From assembly GCA_018136815.1 (NCBI GenBank), contig CM030933.1:4692557-4756556 (forward strand): 64,000 nt of DNA, written 5' to 3'. This document shows positions 19,950-30,100 of the stretch, one piece after another. Under the pieces are notes generated by a model. It had not been told where the DNA came from. It was given only the letters and a program-made list of their open reading frames with translations, and searched no databases. Positions within the stretch are counted from its first letter, which is position 1; every line of letters begins with the position of its first letter. The position numbers and the translations under genes were made by a program. Origin of the DNA: Isochrysis galbana. Lineage: Eukaryota > Haptophyta > Isochrysidales > Isochrysidaceae.

Positions 19950-21623
19950 TCAAGAAGTTGGTGAGTACAGGAAGGCGGACGCTGTTTGCGCTACACTCTC
20001 GCCTTGCTTCCCACCATAGACGACAAGCCCCGCCTTGCCCACGCCCATGGCCCCGGCGAAATTGTCCGGGTTGGCCCCCTCCGGCGGTGGCACCATGGCA
20101 CGATTCGTTCCATCCGGGTTCCAAATGTAGAGCTGGGCACCAGCGGCGGCGACCATGTGATCATTGAGGCCGACGCCATAGTAACCGAGCTCGTCACCGT
20201 CGTTGCCCCACAAGACTGCATTGGGCGCGGTCGGCTGGGAACCACGGATCGAAGAGACGTTGTACAAGTAAATTGCTCCGCAGTCATCTTGCTGCTCCTT
20301 CACAGCCTCCGGCGCGCTCACGGCCAACACCTTATCGGTCATGCGCACATAGCACGAGTACTCGGCAAACTCTTCCTCTGCCGTGCCACGCACCTCTCCT
20401 ACCGCGCCGCCTAGCGGATCCGACAGGCGTAGGAGATACACCACATTCATCTCCTGAGAGGGTGCGTCGGGAAACTTCATGTAGTACCCAGCGACCGCGA
20501 GAAAATCTTCGTTCAGACCGAGAGCGTACCCAAAGTACTCGCCCCCACCGGCTGGCGTCTCGGCGCCCGTTATGCGCGTGGGCGGTCCGTCGAGCGAGCC
20601 GTCACGATGAAGCCGATAGAGGTACACCGCGCCATACTCGGGGTGTTCTGGAGTCGTGTTTTCGTAGCCCTCGTCCGAGTTTGCGATTGCCAGGTGCGTG
20701 TCGCTCATGACGAGCCCGTAGAATCCGAAGGTCTTCACATCGAGCGCGTCCGCCGGACGTGGCACTTCCTCTCGCCCGGAGCCATCAATATTGTAGAGGA
20801 AAACACGACCGAACCTTTCCTGCTCGTCCTCAGCATTGATAGCAATTTTCTTGTCGTTCATGGCGATGGAGTAGCCGAAGTCGAAGACATCGTCTGGCGC
20901 CGAGATGGTTGTGAGGAGGTTCCCCTGTCGGTCATAAATGTAGACGGCGCCGCGGGTCCTCTGCGTGCCGCGGAACCTGCCATCGGCACTGACAGCAAAG
21001 TGAGTCGACGAAACCGCCATTCCGTCCTCGACGTTGCCAAAGCCCTCCATCGCCGGATCGGGGTCCATCAGCTGTACCGGCTGCGCCCCCCCGCAGCAGA
21101 CGCACGAGCACGGATTGCCGCAGTTGGCGTAGAAGCAGGAGCACTTGGCGCAGTCCCACGAGGGGCAGCAGGTGGGGCACGGACAGCAATTGGCGGCCGG
21201 CACCGCGGTGGGCACGGCCGCGAGGCCCGGAGGCCAGTAGGTGGTGCACGGCGTGCAGCATTGGTAGAGGCACGTGGCGCCGAGGTTGGTGGCGGGCTTT
21301 GCGCGGACGGGCACGATTGGCGGCGCGGCGGAGCGCTCCGCACGTGCGGGCTTAGGCGGCGCCCACCTGCGTGGCTTGGAGGCTTTGGGCGTTGCGTCTG
21401 AGTGGCGTGGACGGAGCGACGAGGAGGGAGGGCGGGAACGGGGGCGGCGGAGCGCCTCTGCCTCGCGCCGCAGCGAGAGGAAGCGGGCGCTCGGCTTGGC
21501 GCTGCGGGGAACTTGCATCGTGAGAGGCCAGGAGGGGAGGGGGCGGGGGAGGGGGAGAAGGACAAGGGCGGCAATCCGCGCGGGAAGAAGAAGCCCTCGC
21601 CCGCGCGGCCCTTCTTTCCGCAT
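19950..21623 (-). CDS. Secreted or membrane-bound Cys-rich protein with FG-GAP-like beta-propeller
   Basis: 557 aa from the ATG at 21623; 522 aa if the ATG at 21518 is used. The longer start gives a plausible signal peptide (basic RKEGPRGRG then LLLPARIAALVLLPLP). Residues 35-110 are basic and Ser/Pro-rich. Residues 115-180 form a dense Cys segment (CCTPCTTYW, CCPCPTCCPSWDCAKCSCF, CSCVCCGG). From about 190 to the end, six or more repeats alternate gxGYSIAMND- and YLYNIDG-like strands (FGYSIAMNDKKIAINA, FGYALGLNEDFLAVAG, GYYGVGLNDHMVAAAG), typical of FG-GAP/integrin-alpha-type beta-propellers. A cell-surface binding or adhesion role is inferred. No introns needed. Confidence 0.6.
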   Translation of the reverse strand: MRKEGPRGRGLLLPARIAALVLLPLPRPLPSWPLTMQVPRSAKPSARFLSLRREAEALRRPRSRPPSSSLRPRHSDATPKASKPRRWAPPKPARAERSAAPPIVPVRAKPATNLGATCLYQCCTPCTTYWPPGLAAVPTAVPAANCCPCPTCCPSWDCAKCSCFYANCGNPCSCVCCGGAQPVQLMDPDPAMEGFGNVEDGMAVSSTHFAVSADGRFRGTQRTRGAVYIYDRQGNLLTTISAPDDVFDFGYSIAMNDKKIAINAEDEQERFGRVFLYNIDGSGREEVPRPADALDVKTFGFYGLVMSDTHLAIANSDEGYENTTPEHPEYGAVYLYRLHRDGSLDGPPTRITGAETPAGGGEYFGYALGLNEDFLAVAGYYMKFPDAPSQEMNVVYLLRLSDPLGGAVGEVRGTAEEEFAEYSCYVRMTDKVLAVSAPEAVKEQQDDCGAIYLYNVSSIRGSQPTAPNAVLWGNDGDELGYYGVGLNDHMVAAAGAQLYIWNPDGTNRAMVPPPEGANPDNFAGAMGVGKAGLVVYGGKQGESVAQTASAFLYSPTS

Positions 21624-21804
21624 CAAAGTGGAGGAGAGCAGAGAGAGGAGCCTTTCTCTTGTTTGCGGTTTCTTTATGTACTCGTGCGAGTAGAATCTGC
21701 TCCGAGGGGGTGCTCTCGCACGAATCAGTGGGGCCTCGATCTTGATTGCGGCAGAGTGTCGCCGAATGAAGGGCGCGCAGGTAAAGGGGGACGCCTTGTA
21801 CCTT

Positions 21805-21808
21805 TTAA
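21805..21808. repeat. TTAA target duplication, left
   Basis: TTAA followed by GGTGGCGGGCGCACGG. The partner TTAA is at 23699-23702 after CCGTGCGCCCGCCACC. Confidence 0.75.
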
Positions 21809-22553
21809 GGTGGCGGGCGCACGGATGGGGGGGGGTCGCGCGGGCGCGCGGCTGTCTGGCTCCTCCGGCTGTCACGGGGCCTGGCGGCTGTGCTGGGCGC
21901 TGGGATGCGCTGTGCATCTGGTAGAGGGACCAGCTGGTATGGGGCCTCTGCCTGAGCCCGCGCACGGTCCACCCTTGTACCGCCACATCGAGCTAGGGTG
22001 GGGGCGGGGAAGCGCGCTGCAGATGGGTCGCGTGAGGCGCTCGGCAGGGTATGAGGTTGAATGGGGCGCGGCGAGAGAGGGAAGGGCCGTCAGGCTGTTC
22101 GAGACAGGTCATAAGGCGCCACTTTCACCCGGGGAGCGACCGCCTGAACGCCCCGCAAAAGCCTGTTTGTGCATCCGCGTCTTTGGTGTTGACGTCTGCA
22201 CATCCAGACCTCGCCTTGCCTATCACAGATGGATGGTTTCTGGCGGCCAGTATGTGCGTCGTGCGGCTGCTAGAAGGCGTGACAGATGTATGGGTGGCCA
22301 GCCCGGGGCGCCTCGCAGCCATGGTGGCGCCCATTGCCTAGTGTGAGACCGGACTGGTGCGGGTGGTTTGACGTCCGTCTGCGAGTGGCCATCAGAAAAA
22401 CCAACATGTGCATTGTGAGCGTCGAATTTTGCAAGCATTGAGCTGTGGGAGCCTCAGTTGCCACATGTGATAGGGACAGGTGCAACAACTAGCCCTTAAT
22501 TGATCGACTGTCTCATGCTGTAAGAGTGTATATTTCTTTATTTTTGGTCAGGT
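21809..22553 (+). repeat. Left arm of foldback element
   Basis: 745 bp, inverted complement of 22914-23698. It ends with TTTCTTTATTTTTGGTCAGGT next to the central spacer. Confidence 0.8.
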
Positions 22554-22913
22554 CGCCTGTAGCTGTAGCCAGTAGGCCCTCATTGAAATGCTGTAGAATG
22601 AGAGCTCCACTACCTTCATCTTCCTGGAGTGAGGTGTCAAGCGGGTGTGCCAGATTGTCTGATGCGTCGTCGGCTGTCGGTCAGGGTATGCATTCCGACC
22701 CGGAGTCTGAGATATTGATATTGTTCGAGCTCAACTGTCAACTGTTGCAACGAGTGCGCTAAGTGACCATGTGGCACTGAATGGTGAAGTGTGAGGTGTA
22801 GGGACACATTCAAATATTGAAACTCAGCTGACGGCACCATTGCCAAGATACCTTGCCGCGAAAATGACGTTCAGGCATTAACTGAATCATGTTGGTAATG
22901 ATATTCCTGCTGA

Positions 22914-23698
22914 ACCTGACCAAAAATAAAGAAATATATTTTACATGACCATCACGCCATGCCAGCTTCACACTCTTACAGCATGAGACAGTCGATCAAT
23001 TAAGGGCTAGTTGTTGCACCTGTCCCTATCACATGTGGCAACTGAGGCTCCCACAGCTCAATGCTTGCAAAATTCGACGCTCACAATGCACATGTTGGTT
23101 TTTCTGATGGCCACTCCCACACCGCAGACGGACGTCAAACCACCCGCACCAGTCCGGTCTCACACTAGGCAATGGGCGCCACCATGGCTGCGAGGCGCCC
23201 CGGGCTGGCCACCCATACATCTGTCACGCCTTCTAGCAGCCGCACGACGCACATACTGGCCGCCAGAAACCATCCATCTGTGATAGGCAAGGCGAGGTCC
23301 GGATGTGCAGACGTCAACACCAAAGACGCGGATGCACAAACAGGCTTTTGCGGGGCGTTCAGGCGGTCGCTCCCCGGGTGAAAGTGGCGCCTTATGACCT
23401 GTCTCGAACAGCCTGACGGCCCTTCCCTCTCTCGCCGCGCCCCATTCAACCTCATACCCTGCCGAGCGCCTCACGCGACCCATCTGCAGCGCGCTTCCCC
23501 GCCCCCACCCTAGCTCGATGTGGCGGTACAAGGGTGGACCGTGCGCGGGCTCAGGCAGAGGCCCCATACCAGCTGGTCCCTCTACCAGATGCACAGCGCA
23601 TCCCAGCGCCCAGCACAGCCGCCAGGCCCCGTGACAGCCGGAGGAGCCAGACAGCCGCGCGCCCGCGCGACCCCCCCCCATCCGTGCGCCCGCCACCT
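22914..23698 (-). repeat. Right arm of foldback element
   Basis: 785 bp, inverted complement of the left arm, with an extra stretch near 22938-22970 (TTTTACATGACCATCACGCC) not present on the left. Confidence 0.8.
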
Positions 23699-23797
23699 TA
23701 ATGGGTGCGGGGGGGTTCCCCCCGCGGAGGAGGGCGACGGAATGGGAGCGGAGAGCGCTGGCGAGGATGATGAGATTGACCTGAGGCCGTCCGAATT

Positions 23798-24076
23798 TTA
23801 GCGGCTGAGATCCAATCTCGTCGGAGAGGAATCTTCGAGTCCGCTCCGATCTCCCGCGGAGCTGGTTACGGAGTCGGAGTGCGAACGTTGCATAACGGCG
23901 GGAGTGAGAGGATTGTGGAACACTCGCGTGGAGGGGCCGTTTCGAAGATTGCGCTGAGTGCCCCTACGGTTATCTTCTGAGATCGACGTGGTTGAGAAGT
24001 TGGAGACGTTAGAGTGGGGGGGGGAAGTATCATTACAGCGCGAGAGGGGCGCAGAGAGTAAGAGGGGGAGAGAGAA

Positions 24077-24133
<57 letters not shown>

Positions 24134-24137
24134 GAGG

Positions 24138-24196
<59 letters not shown>

Positions 24197-24454
24197 GAAA
24201 GGGGAGCGCGAGAGGTTCGTCATCTCCTCTAGTTCTCGCGACGTCGTCCTCTGCATTCCAAAGAGATCTCTCGATGAGATGGACGATCTCATCGATCTCC
24301 CCCGCCCGCCCGCCCCCCCCTCCCCCTCTCCCCCTATGGTGTGTTCATCCGCCCTCTCCATCTCTCTCTTTCTCCCTCCCCCCCCTCCCCCCCTTCCCCC
24401 CCCTTCCACCTCGTGGCAGAGTCTCGCGTAAGCGTCTCTCAGATTTCGGTCCAT
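23798..24454 (-). CDS. Ser-rich protein interrupted by a CT microsatellite
   Basis: Minus-strand ATG at 24454 (MDRNLRDAYARLCHEVEGG). The frame contains MRSSISSRDLFGMQRTTSRE, then a long SLSLSL tract from the GA/CT microsatellite. After it comes a Ser/Arg-rich C-terminus (VMQRSHSDSVTSSAGDRSG) that looks like genuine protein. Part of the Gly/Ser low complexity may be intron, but I could not define donor and acceptor sites. Arg-x-x-Ser motifs resemble those in the divergently oriented neighbour at 24782. Function unknown. The foldback element ends only 95 bp past its stop codon. Confidence 0.35.
24078..24188. repeat. (GA)n microsatellite
   Basis: Two GA runs (24078-24129 and 24141-24188) separated by AAAGGGAGGGAGG. 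It lies in the open frame of the minus-strand Ser-rich gene. Confidence 0.9.
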
Positions 24455-24465
24455 CTCCGGTGCGT

Positions 24466-24598
24466 CGTCAAGAGAGAGAGGGAGGGAGAGAGAGAGAGAG
24501 AGGGAGGGAGAGAGAGAAGGAGAGAGGGAGGGAGGGAGAGGGGCCAAGGGGGGGGAGGTGAAGAGAGAGGGAGAGAGAAAAAGAGAAGGGGGGGGAGA

Positions 24599-24681
<83 letters not shown>
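24466..24681. repeat. GA-rich tract ending in (GA)n
   Basis: Purine-only stretch on the plus strand with a pure GA run at 24601-24681. It is the CT-rich leader of the minus-strand gene starting at 24454 and lies 100 bp upstream of the plus-strand gene at 24782. Confidence 0.85.
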
Positions 24682-24685
<4 letters not shown>

Positions 24686-24781
24686 GACTTCTTCCTTCGT
24701 ATCACATTTCCCTCGGCCCCACTGCCACCGTCCTCTCGCCCCCTGTCTCCTCCTCCCTCGAGCGAGCCACGCACACCGCAG

Positions 24782-25486
24782 ATGGTCTCCTCCCCACTCA
24801 GCAGTGCATTGCCCTCGTCGCAGCCCGTGAGGACAAGTGATCGCCTCTCTACCTTCAGTAGCGATGGAGAAAACACTCCTCAGATGGAGCGGCTCGAGGC
24901 CATCAAGCCAAAGGCGGTGACCCCGGCCGCCTCAATGCGCGACCTGATGAAGGACCTCGACATTGCGCACTCAAGCCACGTGGCCGTCCAGACGCCCAGC
25001 ACAGCGAGGAGGCGCAGTACGATCAGCGACAACAGTCGGAACGGATCACCGCTCACACCGACGCCGGCCTCCTCGCCACATGGAACACCTGCGTGGCCTC
25101 GCAGGCGTCCGTCATTCACAGACGTCTTCAACCGCATGCATGGAGCGGATAGCCTCGAGCAGTACCAGGCCAAATGGATAGAGGCATCGCACCTCGAATC
25201 TTCCACACAAACTGCGAAACCCGTGTTCTTACGCGCACAGTCGTTCGTTGCGGATGCTCCGAAGCCATGCCCGGCCTACCGACGAGCGCACTCTCTCAAT
25301 GATGCGCGTATTGGCCTCTCCATCTTGGATGACCTGGACGAGATGGAGGAGTTGGACTCATTGATCAATGAGCTGGGCGAGTCATGCCCACCCCTTCTTG
25401 ACCGTCCTAAAGTGACATCCTCAAGTCTGATCAAACCTGGCCGATATCAGAGGCGTAACAGCGCCGGCGCTGCAAGTCTACCTTGA
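24782..25486 (+). CDS. Intrinsically disordered Ser/Arg protein with basophilic phosphorylation motifs
   Basis: 234 aa from ATG 24782, no introns. Largely disordered. It carries a series of RxxS-type sites: RRRSTIS, RRRPSFTD, LRAQSFVAD, YRRAHSLND and QRRNSAGAAS, the pattern used by AGC/CaMK kinases and often read by 14-3-3 proteins. A short acidic helix (DDLDEMEELDSLINELGE) sits near residue 190. An earlier helix (SMRDLMKDLDIAHS) is near residue 57. No family recognised; a phospho-regulated scaffold is one reading. A longer upstream frame exists only because the GA repeat stays open. Confidence 0.55.
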   Translation: MVSSPLSSALPSSQPVRTSDRLSTFSSDGENTPQMERLEAIKPKAVTPAASMRDLMKDLDIAHSSHVAVQTPSTARRRSTISDNSRNGSPLTPTPASSPHGTPAWPRRRPSFTDVFNRMHGADSLEQYQAKWIEASHLESSTQTAKPVFLRAQSFVADAPKPCPAYRRAHSLNDARIGLSILDDLDEMEELDSLINELGESCPPLLDRPKVTSSSLIKPGRYQRRNSAGAASLP

Positions 25487-26329
25487 GGTGGTCCGTGCTC
25501 CTTCCATGCCTGCCTTTATCAGCCGCACGCCTGAGGCACCAGCCTTGTCCACGGGGACGCGTCATAGGGCTTTGCCGACTTCAACTCTCATCAGGTCTCA
25601 CCTGACGGAGACGTACGTTCGTTGCAAGCACAGGCACATCAAGCCTTTTCTGACTCGGCCCAAGATCATTTTCCAAAACTAAACGTTCACACCAACTTGC
25701 CACACACATAACCGCCTCGCGCGTGCAAAAGACGGGATGCGTGCTCTTTGCGGAACGGCGCCAACCCGTTTCGGAGAACATGTGCGCTCGCAGGACCTCT
25801 TATTGCGCGGTCTCCGCGCCTTGTCGTGCACGCAAACCCTCTCGTTCACTCCGAAGTCATTTGGGCTTTTTGCTCTTCATCATTCTCTTTCTCACACACG
25901 GCGGTTCGCTCTTCTCCTCCGATTGCAAGTTGCTTCCAATTCAAGCTAGGCATCAGAGTAGGGGCCTTCCTTATTGCATTTCCCTCGCTGATTGCGTACC
26001 CGTAGGCCGATGGACGTAGTAGAGTATTTGGAGTCTCGCTCTCACGAATCTTCATGAAATCATGCTATGAATGGGCAGTGTGCAATTTTAATAATTACTT
26101 AATCGTCTCACCGCACACGCGGCCGTTGACCCTCTACTTTCTATACTCATGCAGCCAAACTTTCTACACCCCCCACTCCTCTGGCCCTTTCCCCCCCGCC
26201 ATCAGGCGACTCCCCCCGTGCACTACTAGGGGGATAGCGGGTAAAGGGCTTAGATATGGTCCGGCGGTGGCCCGTGCCCGCCCCCCCCCCGGTGGTCCGT
26301 TCCCCCCTTCCTCCTGCGCCTACCGGGGA
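25487..26329. other. 3' flank and intergenic region
   Basis: Presumed 3' UTR of the Ser/Arg protein gene, then AT-richer sequence. From about 26190 C-rich blocks (GGCGACTCCCCCCGTGCACT) lead to R4; a similar block occurs near 45440 (GGCGACTCCCCTCGTGCGCT). No gene seen. Confidence 0.4.
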
Positions 26330-26349
26330 AAAACTATTGTTATAGTTTT
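26330..26349 (+). promoter_or_regulatory. 5' hairpin of R4
   Basis: Eight-base-pair perfect stem AAAACTAT / ATAGTTTT with loop TGTT, four nt upstream of the ATG. Its sequence differs from the R1, R3, R7 and R9 stems at nearly every paired position. Confidence 0.65.
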
Positions 26350-26353
26350 AGCG

Positions 26354-27827
26354 ATGGAGCGCGCGCCGACCGCTCCCACCTCCCAGCCCTCCGCAGTCAC
26401 GACGCCCCAAAGAGGCCGCCCCAAGCCGACCGCGACGTCGACATGGCCCCACCGCCCTCTCCTCCCTCGCAGCCACAGAGGCAGGGAACAGGCAAAGTCC
26501 TGTTCCCTGCAGATCAACTGACCCAGAGCCAAGCTCTGGCCCTCACCACCGCCGCCGTACCACCCACTCAAGGACTCCCTATGGGGTGTGGCAGCTCTGC
26601 TGCCACCCCCATGGAGGCAACTCCTACCACCAGTGCACCCCTCGGGGGCGGGCACTTCACCCAACAATCTCTCATGGGGGCCTTTACGGCCTCCAACAAC
26701 CCAAAAGTCAACAACCAAATGTCATACGCGAAAGCGGCTGGCGGCTGGCCCCAAGGGCAAACAACCTGTGGAAGCACAGCATGCCCCACCTCCTCCCACC
26801 CAACAGCCGCCACAGCCCTCGCGCAAACGCGCTGACCCTCAATCAGACCCGAAGCCGATGCCCCAACAAAATCAAAATCCCCAACCACACCCCCCTCCCC
26901 CTCTTGAATAAGAGGAGGAACCGGAGGACACTCCTTTCTTCATCCAGCTTGCGCAACACGCTGAAGTGAAGAAGGACATCAAAAGCGAGGAAGTCTCTTC
27001 CCTGATGAAATTCCTTCTCTCCAAGCTGGAAGGCTTGGACGCAACCCCAGATGGTATGGATAAAGGCCGCAAAGGGCCTTGGATTTTCTACGTGGATGAA
27101 GACGCACAAGACCAATTCAAGAACGCCTACGGAGACAGGCTTCACGCGACTTTTGACGGCATCACGCACAACTTCGTGGTTACCTATGGCTCACTGGTAG
27201 ACTCGGCCCCGCGCAAATCCAGTACGGTTAGGGCCTCCTTGAAAGAGGTGGCCACATACATCGTTTTCCGGATTTTCGACCCGGTAAAGGCGTACAAGAC
27301 TAAGACTCGCCTTGGCGAGCGCACTCGAACATGAAGGCTTTCACGTCCTGCGTGGGAACCAACAGCGCGCCAAAACCGTCCTAGGGGGAGTCACCAAGGT
27401 CGAGTCAGGCAAGCGCCCCATTTGGCATTTCTATGTCTACACCGACACCACCGCCCTGGGACACCGCTTCCCGCGCACTTTCTATGTCACCCTCGAAGAT
27501 GGGGAGAGCTTCAACCTTGACTACGCGGTCCGCTCGTCGGTCGAATGCATAACCCCAGACGGGGAGATCGCCATCCATGGAGCGCCGGGCGGATGCAAAG
27601 GATATGACAAGCCTTGGGCTATATCGTACCTACGCAAAAACCAGGTGAGCTTCCGACAATGCACATGCGAACAAGACAAAGCAAAGGCGGAACAACGCAA
27701 ACGCAAGAAACAACGCGACGCTAGTAACGCCATGGATTACCGAGCCATGATGGGACTCGGAGCGGCGGCCCCGTGCCGACGCTTCATGGCCGGCGAATGC
27801 AAAAACAACCGACTACGGGCATGGTGA
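26354..27827 (+). pseudogene. ORF1 of the R family, frameshifted
   Basis: Pieces in at least three frames: MERAPTAPTSQPSAV at the start, a Pro-rich segment, EEVSSLMKFLLSKLEGLD, GPWIFYVDEDAQDQFKNAYG, then from 27312 a second related segment (PIWHFYVYTDTTALG). A Lys/Arg-rich helix (AKAEQRKRKKQRDASNA) leads to APCRRFMAGEC, the first half of a CCCH-type zinc finger cut off before the third Cys. The FYV...Y(G) segment matches R1 residues 230-310. An RNA-binding nucleocapsid-like role is expected for ORF1. Frameshifts near 26520, 26890 and 27310 make it a pseudogene. Confidence 0.6.
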
Positions 27828-29734
27828 TTGACGCACCACGCACGACGCACGGAGGGCGCGGAAGTGCGGAAGGAGGCTTGTAGGGGGTGGTGGCCGGCGA
27901 CTGGGGGTGGCTCAGGCGCGTGCTTGACTTGTATTGACTCGTTGACTCGGGGTATAGACTAGGGAACTCGGAGGGACTCGCTTGGGAACACGGTGGGACT
28001 CGACGAAGTTGCTACAAAAACGCTCACAAGAAAGAAACCCAAAAACCAAAGACGTTTGGCTCAGAAGACTAACGTAAACACTCCGAAATCATACGATAAA
28101 CAAAATCCTCCTGCGCGGCGAAGGCTGAGGTCGCGATCGCTCGTCATGCGCGAAGATATACGGAAAGAGAGCGCAAAACTACACAAACGAAGGGTTCGAA
28201 CTATCGTTAAAGTGAAACTCGTCCGCTGAAGCCAACGCGGAGGGTCGAGGAGAGATCCAAACTCGCGCGGGGGAAGAAGGCGATGTGCGGAGAGACCTTC
28301 TAGACAAGAGACGAGCAAGGGGCGACGAAACAAGACGCGAGGCGCGAGGCGCGTGCCATTCGTTCTTCCTTTCTTTTACCGAAACCGGCGAAACTAACGT
28401 TAAACGTCGGTGCGTTCGCGTTGGCGTGCGGAAATTTCCTCTCACATTCCCTAGGTCCGCTACCCTTGGCTTGTAGGTCCTTGCTTCTTTCTTCTCGGTC
28501 AAGGTTTTTGGCGAGCTAGTCGGTTGCTCTATCCACTCGAGATTTGAGGTTTAATTTGCCATCTCCCCTTGGAGATCGGTGTAGGTTCGCTTCTTAGGTG
28601 AGGTAATCTTTCCCCTTGATGCAGGTTACATGCAAGCCCTTGGCCCCTTTGGTGTTTCTCCCCCTTGGTTGCTACTCAGGGTTGTTCGTTAGAAGCGTCT
28701 AGAAGGTTCACGCTCAACGGCAAGATTTCTTCCGTCTTCCGTCGCAAAGATATCTCGTTGCGATCTATATCCGAAGTGATCGCCGCGGTCGCACGACATG
28801 ACGCATCCCTTCGGACTTCGGACTCTCCGCTACGTGGGAAGTTACAAGGGAGACACGCTCCGGCCGTCGCTGCGGAGTCTCTCTCTCTCGCGCGCGCTCT
28901 CTCTCCGTCTCTCGCGACGTGTTTGGGTTATCGGTGATTTGGGGTCACGGTTGCTTGATAATTTGCTTGGTTTGGGTGAACGATTCCGGTGTGCTCGTGA
29001 GTCGGTGTATCCTGTATCTTGTTGTCCTCAGGTTCGTTGTCCGTCGTTGTTCGCTGCGTCGCTGCACTCAAGCTGCCTAGGCTCCCTCCATGAGGGAAGA
29101 GTTCTTTGTAGGTCTAACAATCTCTTACAACCCATCACTCTAGGGCTGCTAGGAGCGCCTCGCCGCCCCACAGCCCTTCGTTCGCCGTTCGTCCCCAATC
29201 CAGACACCCAAATGGGGGTGCCCGACCCAGTCCAGAATTTCATTCACCCGACTCCCGGCGGGGAGGAGGGCCAAAGCGCCGCGCTAGCCGCCGGTGTCGC
29301 TCGCGACGGAGTGGCTCAGAGCCCTCCGGTAGCGCTCGACCCGACACTTCGGGGGTGCAACTGTCAGCTGTGCTGCTAGCTGCTAGCCCCCAATGGACGG
29401 TTTCCGGGTGTCGAATGTGTTAGCATAGAGTGTTGGTGTTGGGGTGTCAGGCGACGCCCTTCTTTCTTGTGTTGGATGGTACAATCGGAGTTTTACACCC
29501 AGCGTAGCAGCTCACATTGCTCAGCAGCGGCCTAGCCCCTTTGTTTCACGTACATACGTGAGGGAGGGGCCGGCCAGCCCGCCCGCGCGCGCCGGAGCGC
29601 GAAAGTGAAGTCAATCAGCCTCGGCCTCGGATTCACATTCGAGCGGGGAGAGAGACGAGGGGAAAACTTCCCCCGGCCCCACGATAGGAAAATGTGGGCC
29701 TCCGGATCAACAAGATTTTTTTTATCCCAGCCTC
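27828..29734. other. Unassigned repeat-like region between R4 and R5
   Basis: About 1.9 kb without a convincing gene. A frame from 28798 to 29379 is Arg/Ser-rich and ends GCNCQLCC, but it has no domain. Sequence such as TTGACTCGTTGACTCGGGG (27935) and the CTT-rich 28480-28700 stretch looks like UTR or LTR sequence of an unidentified element. It might be the replaced interior of R4/R5. Confidence 0.35.
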
Positions 29735-29913
29735 CCCCACCTCTGCTCGTGGTAGCGCACCCGAGCCCCGTACCCCGGATACCGAAAGCAAAGGAATGAT
29801 GGGGGGAAAGGGAGGTGGTGGAGGGAAGGGAAGAGAAGGGCATTGACAGGAAAGAAAAAGGGATGTCTTAGGATAGTAGGTGTGAAGCCCTGAATCTTCC
29901 GATGTTTTTTATT
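29735..29913 (+). mobile_element. Non-LTR 3' UTR fragment R5
   Basis: Plus-strand match to the 3' UTRs of R2 and R8: GTACCCCGGATACCGAAAG, a G-rich AATGATGGGGGGAAAGGG block, AGGTGTGAAGCCCTGAATC, then CTTCCGATG and a T6 end. It shows again that the family terminates in T on the coding strand. Confidence 0.6.
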
Positions 29914-30100
29914 GGTACGAGTAATTTGTATTGCCTGTACTCATTGATGTTGGCTTGGCGACTGGCCGTTGTCTCGTCGTTGTATAGTTCGCCTTACAGA
30001 GTTGTAAGTACAAGGCACATATGAAAGGTGGTATGATTAGCGAACGGCGACTGGCAACCTCTCACTCAACGTCTGGACCTTGAGATTGATTGCTACTCTC
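29914..30100. other. 3' flank of phosphoserine phosphatase gene
   Basis: Short spacer between R5 and the stop codon of the minus-strand phosphatase gene; probably its 3' UTR. Confidence 0.4.

Larger units (their letters stand above)
21809..23698. mobile_element. Foldback (palindromic) element bounded by TTAA
   Basis: Two near-identical inverted arms (21809-22553 and 22914-23698) surround a 360-bp centre. The outermost bases are GGTGGCGGGCGCACGG and its complement, and TTAA stands on both sides, the target preference and duplication of piggyBac-superfamily elements. Visible arm differences are indels (about 33 bp near 22947, a few bp near 23117) plus scattered substitutions. It encodes no transposase; frames in the arms appear twice in mirror image and are not genes. 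It would be a non-autonomous element. A diverged relative starts at 41591. Confidence 0.7.
26330..27827 (+). mobile_element. Non-LTR 5' fragment R4 (hairpin and ORF1)
   Basis: Starts with stem AAAACTAT / ATAGTTTT (loop TGTT, 26330-26349), four nt, then ATGGAGCGCGCGCC at 26354. The ORF1 region follows with several frameshifts, and family similarity is lost soon after 27827. R5, the 3' end of the same family on the same strand, lies 1.9 kb further on; both may belong to one element whose middle has been replaced or decayed. Confidence 0.65.

Noticed and set aside
22125-23381. Pairs of identical ORFs on opposite strands
   Set aside because: They are mirror images created by the foldback arms, not duplicated genes.
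24066-24683. RERERE and SLSLSL polypeptides
   Set aside because: Translations of GA/CT microsatellites; the repeat stays open in all frames.
28798-29379. 193-codon frame ending GCNCQLCC
   Set aside because: Arg/Ser-rich with no domain and lies between two fragments of a retroelement; the Cys ending resembles the 14.5/44.2 kb proteins only superficially.
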